A stretch of DNA of 64,000 nucleotides from Alphaproteobacteria bacterium (GTDB lineage Bacteria > Pseudomonadota > Alphaproteobacteria > Caulobacterales > Aquidulcibacteraceae). Positions 1-8,522 of this stretch are shown one piece after another (position 1 is the stretch's first letter; each line of letters starts with the position of its first letter). The position numbers and the translations under genes are program-made. The stretch is taken from assembly GCA_018969015.1 (NCBI GenBank), contig JAGWZE010000001.1, forward strand, positions 1-64,000, read 5' to 3'. The notes beneath the pieces were generated by a model that did not search any database, had not been told where the DNA came from, and worked only from the letters and a program-made list of their open reading frames with translations.

Positions 1-1822
1 CCGCCTGGGCCGCCACGCCTGCCGGCGGCGCCGGCTGCGCGGCGACGGCCAGGGACGCGCCGCTTTCACCCGCCGCGGGACGCGCGGACGGGCGCCCGCC
101 CCCTTGCGCGCCAGCGGACGGGGCCGGACGCCGGCCCACCGGGCGCGACAGGCTGAAGCCCACGCGCACGCTGTCCACGTCACGCGCGGCAAGCGAGATC
201 GGGCGCGTGTCGACCGTCGTGAGCACGCCAGACAGGTCGCGCACGAAACGCGTGGGGAACGCCGTGTAGGTTTCCGGCAGCGCCGTCGGCAGGCTCGTCG
301 GCACGTCCGTCGAGTTGTTCCGCGCCCAGCTCGCCTGCAGCGTCAGGCCGTCGATCTTCGAGGGCGACCATGTGGCGTTGATCGTGAGGTCCTCGCGGGC
401 CTCGGCTGCGAGTGTGGGCGAGCCGCCGCTGATGCGGGTGACCCGCACGGATTCGCCGCGGACCGGATCGAAGAAAGCGACGTCCGGCGTCGTCAGCACC
501 GGGTTGCCGAGCTGTTGAAGCGTCGGCGCCGCGTCGCTGCGCTCCGCCTGCGCGGTGAAGCGGAGCGTGCGCGTCGGCGCCCAGGATCCGCCGAACCCGA
601 AGCTCGTGAGCGTCGTGAAGTCGCTCGGCTCGGTGACGGAGCCCGTGAGGTTCAGCGAAATGTCGCCGAACGCGGCGCCGAACTCGCGGCGGCGATTGGT
701 GACGGGAACGGAGAGCGTCGCGCGCGCCGAAGGCGTGGTGCGCTCGAGATTGGCCGTCGTGGTCGTCGCGCCGATGCGCGACGTGCTGTCGATCGTGCGT
801 TGCTCCACACCGACGCGCAGGTTCGCCCGCACGCGCCCCGCCGGCAGCTCCGCGAGCGAGCCGCCGAGCGTGCCGATGAGTTCGTAGAGCCCCTCGTCCG
901 ACTCGGTGCGCGACGGCGCGGTGGTTCCCGTGGTCGTGGTTTCGGTCTTGGTCTGGTCGCCCGTCAGCGTCGCCGTGTACTGCCAACCCGAGAAGGAGCC
1001 GTCGAGCGCGGCGGTCGCGCGCAGGGCGTCCGTCGTCGTGTCGCGCACGCGCAGCGCGCCGGCGCCGTCGAGCCCCAGAAGCGCGCGTTGCTCGCTGCGC
1101 TCGGCCCGGCCCGACGCCGAGCCCGTCACGAGTTCGTCGAGCGCGCGCGCGAAAATGAAGGAGGCGCGCGTGGCCTCCGTTTCGGGAGCGACCGTGCGCA
1201 GATCGCGCTGGTCCGCGCCCGATACCGGCGGGCGAATGCCGCGCTCGCGCTCGGTGATCTCCGAGGCGAACTCGTGCGCCGCATTGACCGCGATGCGATT
1301 GCCTTCGTTGATGTCGACGACGCCGCCGGACAGACGACCCTGGGTGCGATCGCCGCCCGCCGCGACACCGCCCTCCGCTTCGATCTGGCCCGAACTGTAT
1401 CGGCGCTCGAGCACGAGGTTCACGACACGCTGCTCGGCGCTGTAGCCGTATTGCAGCGCGACCTGCTCGTCGAACACGTCCACGCGCGAGATCACGTCCG
1501 GCGGGAGATCGCGAATCTCCTGCGGCCCGGTGATCCGGCGTCCATTGACCAGGATCACCGGAAAGCCGGAGCCGCGGATCGAGGCTGAACCGGTTTGCGG
1601 CGCGATGGTCGCGAGGATCTGGAAGATCGACGTGGCGCCGATCGAGCGCACGTCCGCAGCGCTGAGCGTCGATTCAGGAGGCGCATCGGCCTGGATTCCA
1701 CCGCGCGGACGCTCGGACGTGACGACGATCTCATCGTCGTCGGGGCGATTGACGGATTGGGCGAGGGCGTGCGGCGCGGCCGAGAGGGCGGCGACCACGG
1801 GGAGGATGTGTCGGATTCGCAT
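1..1822 (-). CDS. TonB-dependent receptor-like outer-membrane protein (3' truncated by window edge)
   Basis: Reading from an ATG at 1822, the protein begins with a Sec signal peptide (MRIRHILPVVAALSAAPHALAQ). It then shows a plug-like domain: an 'IVVTSERP' TonB-box-like stretch, then a segment around residues 75-115 with VNGRRI, DLPPDVISRVDV and an EQ..QYGYSAEQRVVN motif typical of plug domains. The frame stays open to base 1, about 607 codons, so the C-terminal barrel is incomplete. The last visible part is rich in Gly, Arg, Pro and Ala, a low-complexity insert of a kind I associate with some alphaproteobacterial receptors. The role would be energised uptake across the outer membrane; the substrate cannot be read. 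It is divergent from the LpxR-like gene, with about 140 bases between them. Confidence 0.8.
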   Translation of the reverse strand, partial: MRIRHILPVVAALSAAPHALAQSVNRPDDDEIVVTSERPRGGIQADAPPESTLSAADVRSIGATSIFQILATIAPQTGSASIRGSGFPVILVNGRRITGPQEIRDLPPDVISRVDVFDEQVALQYGYSAEQRVVNLVLERRYSSGQIEAEGGVAAGGDRTQGRLSGGVVDINEGNRIAVNAAHEFASEITERERGIRPPVSGADQRDLRTVAPETEATRASFIFARALDELVTGSASGRAERSEQRALLGLDGAGALRVRDTTTDALRATAALDGSFSGWQYTATLTGDQTKTETTTTGTTAPSRTESDEGLYELIGTLGGSLAELPAGRVRANLRVGVEQRTIDSTSRIGATTTTANLERTTPSARATLSVPVTNRRREFGAAFGDISLNLTGSVTEPSDFTTLTSFGFGGSWAPTRTLRFTAQAERSDAAPTLQQLGNPVLTTPDVAFFDPVRGESVRVTRISGGSPTLAAEAREDLTINATWSPSKIDGLTLQASWARNNSTDVPTSLPTALPETYTAFPTRFVRDLSGVLTTVDTRPISLAARDVDSVRVGFSLSRPVGRRPAPSAGAQGGGRPSARPAAGESGASLAVAAQPAPPAGVAAQA

Positions 1823-1962
1823 TGGCGCCGTGTAGCACGTCGAATGTTACAGCGGGACGACACTTTCTCGGGATGAGATCGACGGCGCCAACCTGTGGCG
1901 CCGCGGACGCGGCCGCGATACCACGGTGGCCTCTCGTCCACGCTTTCGATCCGGAGCGCTCG

Positions 1963-2976
1963 ATGCTGGCCTCGTTCGCCGCCGCTGCTCTCGCGCTTGC
2001 CCCGACGGCGCCTGCACCGCCGCCCGCGGAGGAGACGCCGCGGACGGCCCGCGAGGATCGCAAAGGCTCCCTCACCTTCGTTCTGGAGAACGATGCGTTC
2101 GGAACGAACGCGCCCGACAAGAACTACACGAATGGGGTCGGCGTCGCGTGGATGTCGCCGAAGGGCGTCGAGCCGGCGTGGATGCGCGCGTTGGCCGATC
2201 TCGTGCCGCCGCGGGGCACGCCGAAGGACGCCCGCATCGAAGTCGAACTCGGGCAGGTGATCTACACGCCAGAAGACCTCTCGCGCACGCATCCCGATCC
2301 CGTGGACCGGCCCTATGCCGGCATCCTCTATGCCGCGGCCGGCCTCGTCGCGCAGACCAACGAACGCACGCTCGATCAGACGCAGCTCGTGGTCGGCGTT
2401 GTCGGCCCGGCTTCGCAGGCGGGCGACGTGCAAAGTTACGTCCATCGTCAGCTCGGAGCGCCGACGCCCTATGGCTGGGATGCGCAGATTCCCAATCGCG
2501 TGGTCGCGGCCTGGCGCGCGCAGCGCACGGATATTCTCGCCATGTCGCGTTCACGCACGGCGCACCTCGAGATTCTGCCGACGGCCGGAGTGAGTCTCGG
2601 AAATCTTCAGACATCGGCGAACATCGGGCTCGGGTTCCGGCTGGGCGCCGGCATGCCGCTCGATTTCGGCCCGCCGCGTCTCGGCCCCGGGCTTCCGGGC
2701 GCCGGGTATTTCTCGCCGCGCGCGGGCGCGGGCTGGTACGCGTTCGGCGGCGTCGATGGACGGTACGTCGCCTACGACGTGTCCCTCGACGAACGCTCCG
2801 CGCTCGGCGCCAAAGTGTCGCGGCGGCCCTGGGTGGGCGACGTGCGCCTCGGCCTCGCCGGCTATGTGGGGGACGTGCGCATCGCGTACACGCAGGTGTG
2901 GCGCACGCGCGAGTTCCGCGAGCAGCGCGAGTCCGTGAGCGATTTCGGCGCCATTTCGGTGACCGTCCGCCGGTAG
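1963..2976 (+). CDS. LpxR-family (DUF2219) lipid A deacylase-like outer-membrane protein
   Basis: 337 residues. The ATG at 1963 is chosen over upstream in-frame starts because it gives a signal peptide (MLASFAAAALALAPTAPAP) and has a GGAG seven bases upstream. After cleavage the protein carries the family's N-terminal 'FVLENDAF' with the Asn-Asp pair, then 'NYTNG', 'DRPYAG' and a 'YVHRQLGAPTP' segment holding the conserved His. These match the active-site pattern of LpxR, which removes the 3'-acyloxyacyl group of lipid A from the outer leaflet. The remainder is glycine- and aromatic-rich beta-barrel sequence. Activity on this organism's own lipid A is not proven; many DUF2219 members are annotated only by fold. 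Confidence 0.82.
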   Translation: MLASFAAAALALAPTAPAPPPAEETPRTAREDRKGSLTFVLENDAFGTNAPDKNYTNGVGVAWMSPKGVEPAWMRALADLVPPRGTPKDARIEVELGQVIYTPEDLSRTHPDPVDRPYAGILYAAAGLVAQTNERTLDQTQLVVGVVGPASQAGDVQSYVHRQLGAPTPYGWDAQIPNRVVAAWRAQRTDILAMSRSRTAHLEILPTAGVSLGNLQTSANIGLGFRLGAGMPLDFGPPRLGPGLPGAGYFSPRAGAGWYAFGGVDGRYVAYDVSLDERSALGAKVSRRPWVGDVRLGLAGYVGDVRIAYTQVWRTREFREQRESVSDFGAISVTVRR

Positions 2977-3049
2977 AGCGCGACCCGGCTCGCGACGTTC
3001 AGGGCACGGACCAACGGCGCATTCCACGGCCCGGCGCCGCCGAAGCTGC

Positions 3050-3064
3050 TTAACCGACGGTTAA
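3050..3064 (+). promoter_or_regulatory. CtrA-type binding box TTAA-N7-TTAA
   Basis: TTAA-CCGACGG-TTAA lies inside a perfect 17-base palindrome (CTTAACCGACGGTTAAG, 3049-3065), 45 bases before the GTG of the hybrid kinase. It matches the full CtrA consensus. Two TTAA half-sites at exactly seven bases are rare in DNA this GC-rich. Confidence 0.65.
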
Positions 3065-3109
3065 GAGCAGACTGGGTAGCTGTTCGTCGCACCTGCTGCG
3101 GAGGCGTGC

Positions 3110-5140
3110 GTGACGGACCCCCACGAGGCGCGCGTGAGCGCAGGCCCGGACCTCCGCGGCGTGGCCAGCGCTTTCCGTCGCGCGATCGCCGATGGCCTGA
3201 TGTGCGCCGCGACGGACGATCTCGTTGCGGACGCGCCGCGCGTCATCGCCGAGGCGGTGAACGCCGATCTCGTGCTGATCACGCGCCTGCATCGCCACGC
3301 CGGCATTCTCGAAACCGTCAGCTGCTACGACGTGTACGGACGGGTCTCGTCATTCGCCTACGACATGCGCGGCACGCCCTGCGAGGTCGTCGTTTCGATG
3401 GGCGCGCCCGTCTCGTTCGCGAAGGCGCTCCAGAGAACGTTTCCCGACGACGCAGACCTGCGGACGCTCGACCTTCACGCCTATTCCGGCACGCCCCTGC
3501 TGGACGAGAACGGCGAGGTGCTCGGCGTCGTCTGCGTGCTGTGGAGCCTTGAACGGCCGGATGCGGCCGCCGTCGCGAGCGCGCTCGCCGACCTCGCGCC
3601 CCGCCTCGCCCGAGAAACCCAGCGCCGCCTCGATCGCGACGCCCACGCCGTGTGGGAGCGCGCGGCCGCGCACGGCCTGTGGCGGTTCGATCTGCGCTCC
3701 GCGACCATGACCTACACGCCGACCGCGCTGACGCTTCTGGGCAAGACCGGCGCATCATCGTTCGCGACCACGAACCCGGACGCCCCGTTCGAATGGCTGC
3801 CTTCCGACGATGACGCCATCGCCACCGCGCTGCGCGCCACCGTGCGCGACGGCGCGCCGCTCGATCTCGTGTGCCCCTCGCCGCCGGGCGCGCCGGCCAG
3901 ATGGCTGCGGCTCGTAGGCTGCGCGCAACGCGGACCGACCGGCGCCGTGGAGCTCGTCGCTGGCAGCATCTCGGACGTGACCGAGCTGGTGGATGCGCGT
4001 CGCGCCGCCGCCGCCGCGCGCGAGGCGCAAAGCGCTTTCCTCGCGAACATGAGCCACGAGATGCGCACGCCGCTGAACGGCGTCGTCGCCCTTGCCGATC
4101 TCCTCGCCGCCTCGCCGCTCGACGAGCGCCGGCGCGAAATGGTCGAGATGATCCGCGCCTCCGGCCAGATGCTCGAACGCCTCGTCAACGACGCGCTCGA
4201 CCTCGCCAAGATCGAAGCCGGGAAAGTCGAACTGGCGCTTGCCCCGTTCGACATCGCGGCCGCCGTCACCGCCGCGGCGCACCCCTCGCGCATCGTTGCG
4301 GAACGCAAGGGCCTCGAGTTCGTCGTGTCGCTGGGCGCGGGCGCAACGGGCGCGCTTCTCGGCGACGAACTGCGCTGGCGCCAGATCATCGCCAATCTCG
4401 TCTCCAATGCCGTCAAGTTCACGCCGGCCGGCCGCGTCGAGCTGGCCGTCGACATCGTCGGCGCCGGTGACGCCGCGGAGCTTCGCATCGACGTCGTCGA
4501 TACGGGCCCCGGCTTCGAGCGCGCCGACGCGGACCGTCTGTTCAAGCGCTTCGAGCAGGGCGGCGATCGCCAGGTCGGCGGCGCGGGCCTTGGGCTCACC
4601 ATCACGCGCGCGCTCGTCGAGCTGATGGGCGGCGTCATCTCGGCGGACGCCACGCCCGGCGCCGGCGCCCGGTTCTGCGTGCGCGCGCCGGCGGTCCGCG
4701 TGGAAGCGCCCCAGCTCGACGCGCCACCCGCGCAGCCCTACGCCGAATGGAGCCGGCCGCCCCGCATCCTTCTCGCCGAAGACAATCCCGCCACGCAGCG
4801 CGTGATGGAGCTGGTGCTCGAGGCGATCGGCGCCTCGGTGCACATCGTCTCGGACGGCGCGCAGGCGGTGCAGGCGTTCGGGGACGAATCCTTCGACCTC
4901 GTTCTCATGGACATGTCGATGCCGGTGCTCGACGGCCTCGCTGCGACGCGGGCCATCCGCGCCGCCGAGCATGCGCTGGGCCGGGCGCCGACGCCGATCC
5001 TGATGCTGACCGCGAACGCCCTGCCCGATCACGTGGAGAGCGCGCGCGCGGCCGGCTGCGACGCCCACATCGCCAAGCCCGTGTCGCCGGCGCGCGTGCT
5101 CGACGCCATCGCGCAACGCCTCGCGGTCCGCGCGGCCTGA
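3110..5140 (+). CDS. Hybrid sensor histidine kinase (GAF-PAS-HisKA-HATPase-REC)
   Basis: 676 residues, GTG start with GGAGG five bases upstream. Order: GAF-like domain (about 15-155), PAS-like domain (about 170-285), HisKA with 'FLANMSHEMRTPLNG' (phospho-acceptor His316), HATPase with N box 'NLVSNAVKFT', G1 'DTGPGFERAD' and G2 'GGAGLGLTI', then a receiver domain starting 'RILLAEDNPATQR' with phospho-acceptor Asp601 in 'LVLMDMSMPVLDG'. No membrane segment is seen, so it should be a cytoplasmic sensor. A hybrid kinase hands phosphate to an Hpt protein, and none is encoded nearby. A CtrA box just upstream suggests cell-cycle-linked expression. The GH3 gene follows after about 100 bases and a hairpin, so it is probably a separate unit. 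Confidence 0.92.
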   Translation: MTDPHEARVSAGPDLRGVASAFRRAIADGLMCAATDDLVADAPRVIAEAVNADLVLITRLHRHAGILETVSCYDVYGRVSSFAYDMRGTPCEVVVSMGAPVSFAKALQRTFPDDADLRTLDLHAYSGTPLLDENGEVLGVVCVLWSLERPDAAAVASALADLAPRLARETQRRLDRDAHAVWERAAAHGLWRFDLRSATMTYTPTALTLLGKTGASSFATTNPDAPFEWLPSDDDAIATALRATVRDGAPLDLVCPSPPGAPARWLRLVGCAQRGPTGAVELVAGSISDVTELVDARRAAAAAREAQSAFLANMSHEMRTPLNGVVALADLLAASPLDERRREMVEMIRASGQMLERLVNDALDLAKIEAGKVELALAPFDIAAAVTAAAHPSRIVAERKGLEFVVSLGAGATGALLGDELRWRQIIANLVSNAVKFTPAGRVELAVDIVGAGDAAELRIDVVDTGPGFERADADRLFKRFEQGGDRQVGGAGLGLTITRALVELMGGVISADATPGAGARFCVRAPAVRVEAPQLDAPPAQPYAEWSRPPRILLAEDNPATQRVMELVLEAIGASVHIVSDGAQAVQAFGDESFDLVLMDMSMPVLDGLAATRAIRAAEHALGRAPTPILMLTANALPDHVESARAAGCDAHIAKPVSPARVLDAIAQRLAVRAA

Positions 5141-5152
5141 GGCGCCCGCGGC

Positions 5153-5170
5153 GCCGGGCTTCCGCCCGGC
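5153..5170 (+). terminator. GC-rich hairpin after the hybrid kinase
   Basis: GCCGGGC-TTCC-GCCCGGC forms a perfect 7-bp stem with a 4-base loop, 12 bases past the kinase stop. It lacks a U tract, so intrinsic termination is only possible. Confidence 0.4.
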
Positions 5171-5238
5171 CCGGTCCCACGTCTAGACTTGTCGCCCGAT
5201 CCGCGGCCGGCGCACCGCCCCGCGCCTGGGAGACGCGC

Positions 5239-7686
5239 ATGACGACGACGGTCCCGCCCGTGAGCGCCCTTTCGCTCGAGGAAAAAGTCAGCCTTCTGGC
5301 GGGTCGCGACATGTGGTCCACCGCGGCGGTCCCGCGCCTCGGCGTTCCCGCGATCCGCGTCACCGACGGCCCGAACGGCGCGCGCGGCACCGGCTCCCTC
5401 ACCGGCAGCGTCCACTCGGCCTGTTTCCCCGCCGCGATCTCGCTCGCCTCCACCTGGGACACCGCGCTTCTCGGCGAGATCGGCGAAGCGCTGGCCGAGC
5501 AGGCGCGCAGCAAGGGCGCCTCGGTTCTCCTAGCGCCGACGATCAACCTCCACCGCACCGCCCTGAATGGCCGCAACTTCGAGTGCTACTCCGAAGACCC
5601 CTATCTCAGCGCGCGTCTCGCCGTGGCCTACGTGAAGGGCGTGCAGTCCCGCGGCATTGCGGCGACCGCGAAGCATTTCGTCGGCAACGAGCAGGAAATC
5701 CAGCGCATGACGATCAGCTCGGATGTCTCCGTCCGGGCGCTGCGCGAGTTGTATCTCGTGCCGTTCGAAGCCGTCGTCAAAGAGGCGAACGTGCGCGTGG
5801 TCATGACGGCCTACAACCGCGTCAATGGCGTGTACTGCAGCGACCACGTTCCGCTCGTGCGCGATCTGTTGAAGGGCGAGTGGGGCTTTGGCGGGCTCGT
5901 CGTCTCCGACTGGTTCGGCGCGCGCAGCACCGAGCAGGCGCTGGAAGCGGGCCTTGATCTGGAAATGCCCGGCCCGCCCATCGTGCGCGGCAAGGCGCTG
6001 CTCGAGGCGGTCCGCGCGCGCCAGGGCGCCGAAACGCTCGTCGACGAGAGCGTCACGCGGCTGTTCGACCTGATCTCCTGGACGGGCGCCGCGGGCGAAC
6101 CGCCGGAGGAAGTCTATCTCGATCGCCCCGAAGACCGGGCGCTGATCCGGCGCGCGGGCGCCGCGGGCACCGTGATGTTCAAGAACACCGGCGCGCTGCC
6201 GCTCGATCGCACCCGCGCCCAGACGATCGCCGTCATCGGCCCCAACGCAAAAGCCGCGCAGATCATGGGCGGCGGCAGCGCGCAGCTCAACGCGCTGCAT
6301 CGCGTGTCGCCGTGGGACGGCCTCGTCGCCGGCGCCGGCGACGCCGTCACGCTCGCCTACGCGCAGGGTTGCGACAATCTCCGCCTCACGCCCGCCCTCG
6401 CCGGCGCCGTGCGCCTGACCTTCTTCGACAACGAGGACCTTGCCGGGGAGCCCGCCGTACAGCGCGACTCCCGCGAGATCGACTATTTCTGGTTCTCGCG
6501 CCCTTTCCGGGGCCAGAGCCGCGGCTACTCCGCGCGCGCCGAGATCGCCTACACGCCGGACCGCGACGGCGTCTACGAGTTCGGGCTCGTCAGTGCGGGC
6601 CGCTCCCGCCTGTTCGTCGACGGCGTCGCGCTGATCGACGCCTGGACCGATTGGGAGGCGGGCGACAACTATTTCGGCGTCGCGTCTTCGGAGAAGCGCG
6701 CCGCGCGGGCGCTGGAAGCGGGCCGCGCCTACACGATCGTCGTCGAGTACACCACCGCGCCCGGGAACCGCATGGGATTGTCCGGTTTCCGCGCGGGCGT
6801 CGGCCTGCCTTCCGGTCCTGACGATCTGGCCGAGGCGGTCGCGGCGGCGCGCGACGCGGACGTGGCGCTCGTCTGCATCGGCGGTAGCGCCGAGTGGGAC
6901 ACCGAAGGGCGCGATCGCGCGGGGCTTGCCTTGCCCGGCGCGCAGGACGCGCTCGTCGCCGCCGTCGCGGCCGTCAATCCGAACACGGTCGTTCTTGTGC
7001 AGACGGGCGGCCCCGTCCTGATGCCGTGGTTCGACGACGTCGCCGCCGTGCTGCAGGCCTGGTATCCGGGCCAGGAGTGCGGCCACGCCGTGTGCGACGT
7101 GCTGTTCGGCGACGCCGAGCCCGGTGGTCGCCTCCCGCAGACCTTCCCCGCACGCCTCGAGGACAGCTCGGGCTTCGCCTCCTATCCCGGCGCGAACGGC
7201 GTCGTCGCCTACACGGAGGGCGTCTTCATCGGCTATCGCCACCACGAACGCCACGCGATCACGCCGCTGTTCCCGTTCGGCTTCGGCCTCGGCTACACGA
7301 CGTTCCGGATCGGCGAGATCGCGCTGCAGACGGAGCCGGCTTCACCCTTCCCGCGCGTGAGCGTCACCGTAGAAAACACCGGCGCGCGCCGCGGCGCGGA
7401 GGTCGTTCAGCTCTACGTGCGCGACGTCGACGCGCGCGTGGACCGCCCCGAAAAGGAGCTCAAGCGCTTCGCCAAGATCACCCTCGAGCCGGGCGAAAAG
7501 CGCACCGTATCGTTCGATCTCGACATGCGCTGCTTCGCCTTCTTCGACGAGACGCGATCGGCCTGGGTGGCCGAAGCCGGCGCGTTCGAGATCCTCGTCG
7601 GGCGCAACGCGGCGGAGATCTGCGATCGCGCCACGTTCACACTTAAGGCGGAGGCCATCGAACCCGTGCGGCCGATCGCGTTTTGA
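5239..7686 (+). CDS. Glycoside hydrolase family 3 beta-glucosidase with inserted PA14 domain
   Basis: 815 residues from the ATG at 5239 (GGGAGA five bases upstream; in-frame sequence before it is not protein-like). The N-terminal TIM barrel contains 'ATAKHFVGNEQE' and the nucleophile motif 'VVSDWFG' with Asp224. The second catalytic domain is interrupted at about residues 390-535 by a PA14 sandwich ('FFDNEDLAG' ... 'RSRLFVDGVALIDAW'), an arrangement known from yeast and bacterial GH3 enzymes where PA14 covers the active site and restricts substrate length. 'GGSAEWDTEGRDR' holds the likely acid/base Glu. A fibronectin-III-like C-terminus follows. No signal peptide is visible, so it is probably a cytoplasmic enzyme hydrolysing short beta-glucosides. 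Confidence 0.93.
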   Translation: MTTTVPPVSALSLEEKVSLLAGRDMWSTAAVPRLGVPAIRVTDGPNGARGTGSLTGSVHSACFPAAISLASTWDTALLGEIGEALAEQARSKGASVLLAPTINLHRTALNGRNFECYSEDPYLSARLAVAYVKGVQSRGIAATAKHFVGNEQEIQRMTISSDVSVRALRELYLVPFEAVVKEANVRVVMTAYNRVNGVYCSDHVPLVRDLLKGEWGFGGLVVSDWFGARSTEQALEAGLDLEMPGPPIVRGKALLEAVRARQGAETLVDESVTRLFDLISWTGAAGEPPEEVYLDRPEDRALIRRAGAAGTVMFKNTGALPLDRTRAQTIAVIGPNAKAAQIMGGGSAQLNALHRVSPWDGLVAGAGDAVTLAYAQGCDNLRLTPALAGAVRLTFFDNEDLAGEPAVQRDSREIDYFWFSRPFRGQSRGYSARAEIAYTPDRDGVYEFGLVSAGRSRLFVDGVALIDAWTDWEAGDNYFGVASSEKRAARALEAGRAYTIVVEYTTAPGNRMGLSGFRAGVGLPSGPDDLAEAVAAARDADVALVCIGGSAEWDTEGRDRAGLALPGAQDALVAAVAAVNPNTVVLVQTGGPVLMPWFDDVAAVLQAWYPGQECGHAVCDVLFGDAEPGGRLPQTFPARLEDSSGFASYPGANGVVAYTEGVFIGYRHHERHAITPLFPFGFGLGYTTFRIGEIALQTEPASPFPRVSVTVENTGARRGAEVVQLYVRDVDARVDRPEKELKRFAKITLEPGEKRTVSFDLDMRCFAFFDETRSAWVAEAGAFEILVGRNAAEICDRATFTLKAEAIEPVRPIAF

Positions 7687-7701
7687 CCCGGGCCCCGCGC
7701 G

Positions 7702-8499
7702 CTACGAGACGCCGAGCGACGCGCCCAGACGGGAGTCGCCGAGCTCGGAGCCGCCATCGACGGTCAGCACCGCGCCGGTGATGTAGCGGGCGGCGTCGCT
7801 GGACAGGAATACGGCGGCGTCGCCGATCTCCTCTTTCGTGCCGTAGCGGCGCAGCGGGATGCGCGTTTCGATCGCGACGCGCGCTTCCGGCGTCGGCGCG
7901 AGGCGGGCCATGCCTTCGGTGTCCTCGATCGGACCCGGCGAGATCGCGTTCACGCGCACGCCGGTCGGCCCCCACTCCATCGCGAGCACGCGGCAGAGAT
8001 GATTGATCCCGGCTTTCGCGGCGCAGACATGCGCCTGGAACATCGTCGCGTTCACGGCCTGCCCGGCCGAAATGGCGATCAGGGACGCGCCCGGCAGGTT
8101 GAGATGCGCATAGCAGGCGCGAAAGACGTTGAACGTGCCGTTGAGGTCGATGTCGACGACGGTGCGGAATCCGTTGGCGGACATCCCCAGCGCCGGCGCG
8201 ACGAAATTGCCGGCGGCGCCCGAGATCACGATGTCGAGCTTGCCGAAGGCGTCGACAGCGATCTGCAGCGCCTCTTCGACGGAGGCGTACACGCGCACGT
8301 CGCACGACAGGCCGATCGCCACGTCCGGCCCGCCGATCTCCGCTGCGGCCGCCGCCGCCTTTTCCGGATTGCGGCCCGCGACCGCGACCTTGGCGCCGAG
8401 GCCGGCCATGCGCTTGGCGATGCCGAGATTGATGCCGCTGGTGCCGCCGGCGATGAAGGCGGTCTTGCCGGCCAGAAGATTGGGAACGAAAGGATCCAT
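7702..8499 (-). CDS. SDR oxidoreductase, 2,4-dienoyl-CoA reductase type
   Basis: 265 residues, ATG at 8499 with an AGGGAGG Shine-Dalgarno. The Rossmann motif 'GGTSGINLG', 'SGAAGNF' and 'NAISPGPI', and the C-terminal 'ITGAVLTVDGGSEL' place it in the classical SDR superfamily. The 'AAGNF' segment and the active site are those of the peroxisomal-type 2,4-dienoyl-CoA reductase group. The usual YxxxK reads 'VCAAK', so the Tyr is missing while the Lys remains, as in that group. It would use NADPH to reduce 2,4-dienoyl-CoA during breakdown of unsaturated fatty acids. It lies 23 bases downstream of the Gfo/Idh/MocA gene on the same strand, so the two are probably co-transcribed. Confidence 0.8.
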   Translation of the reverse strand: MDPFVPNLLAGKTAFIAGGTSGINLGIAKRMAGLGAKVAVAGRNPEKAAAAAAEIGGPDVAIGLSCDVRVYASVEEALQIAVDAFGKLDIVISGAAGNFVAPALGMSANGFRTVVDIDLNGTFNVFRACYAHLNLPGASLIAISAGQAVNATMFQAHVCAAKAGINHLCRVLAMEWGPTGVRVNAISPGPIEDTEGMARLAPTPEARVAIETRIPLRRYGTKEEIGDAAVFLSSDAARYITGAVLTVDGGSELGDSRLGASLGVS

Positions 8500-8522
8500 G
8501 GTGCACCTCCCTGTGCGATCGC

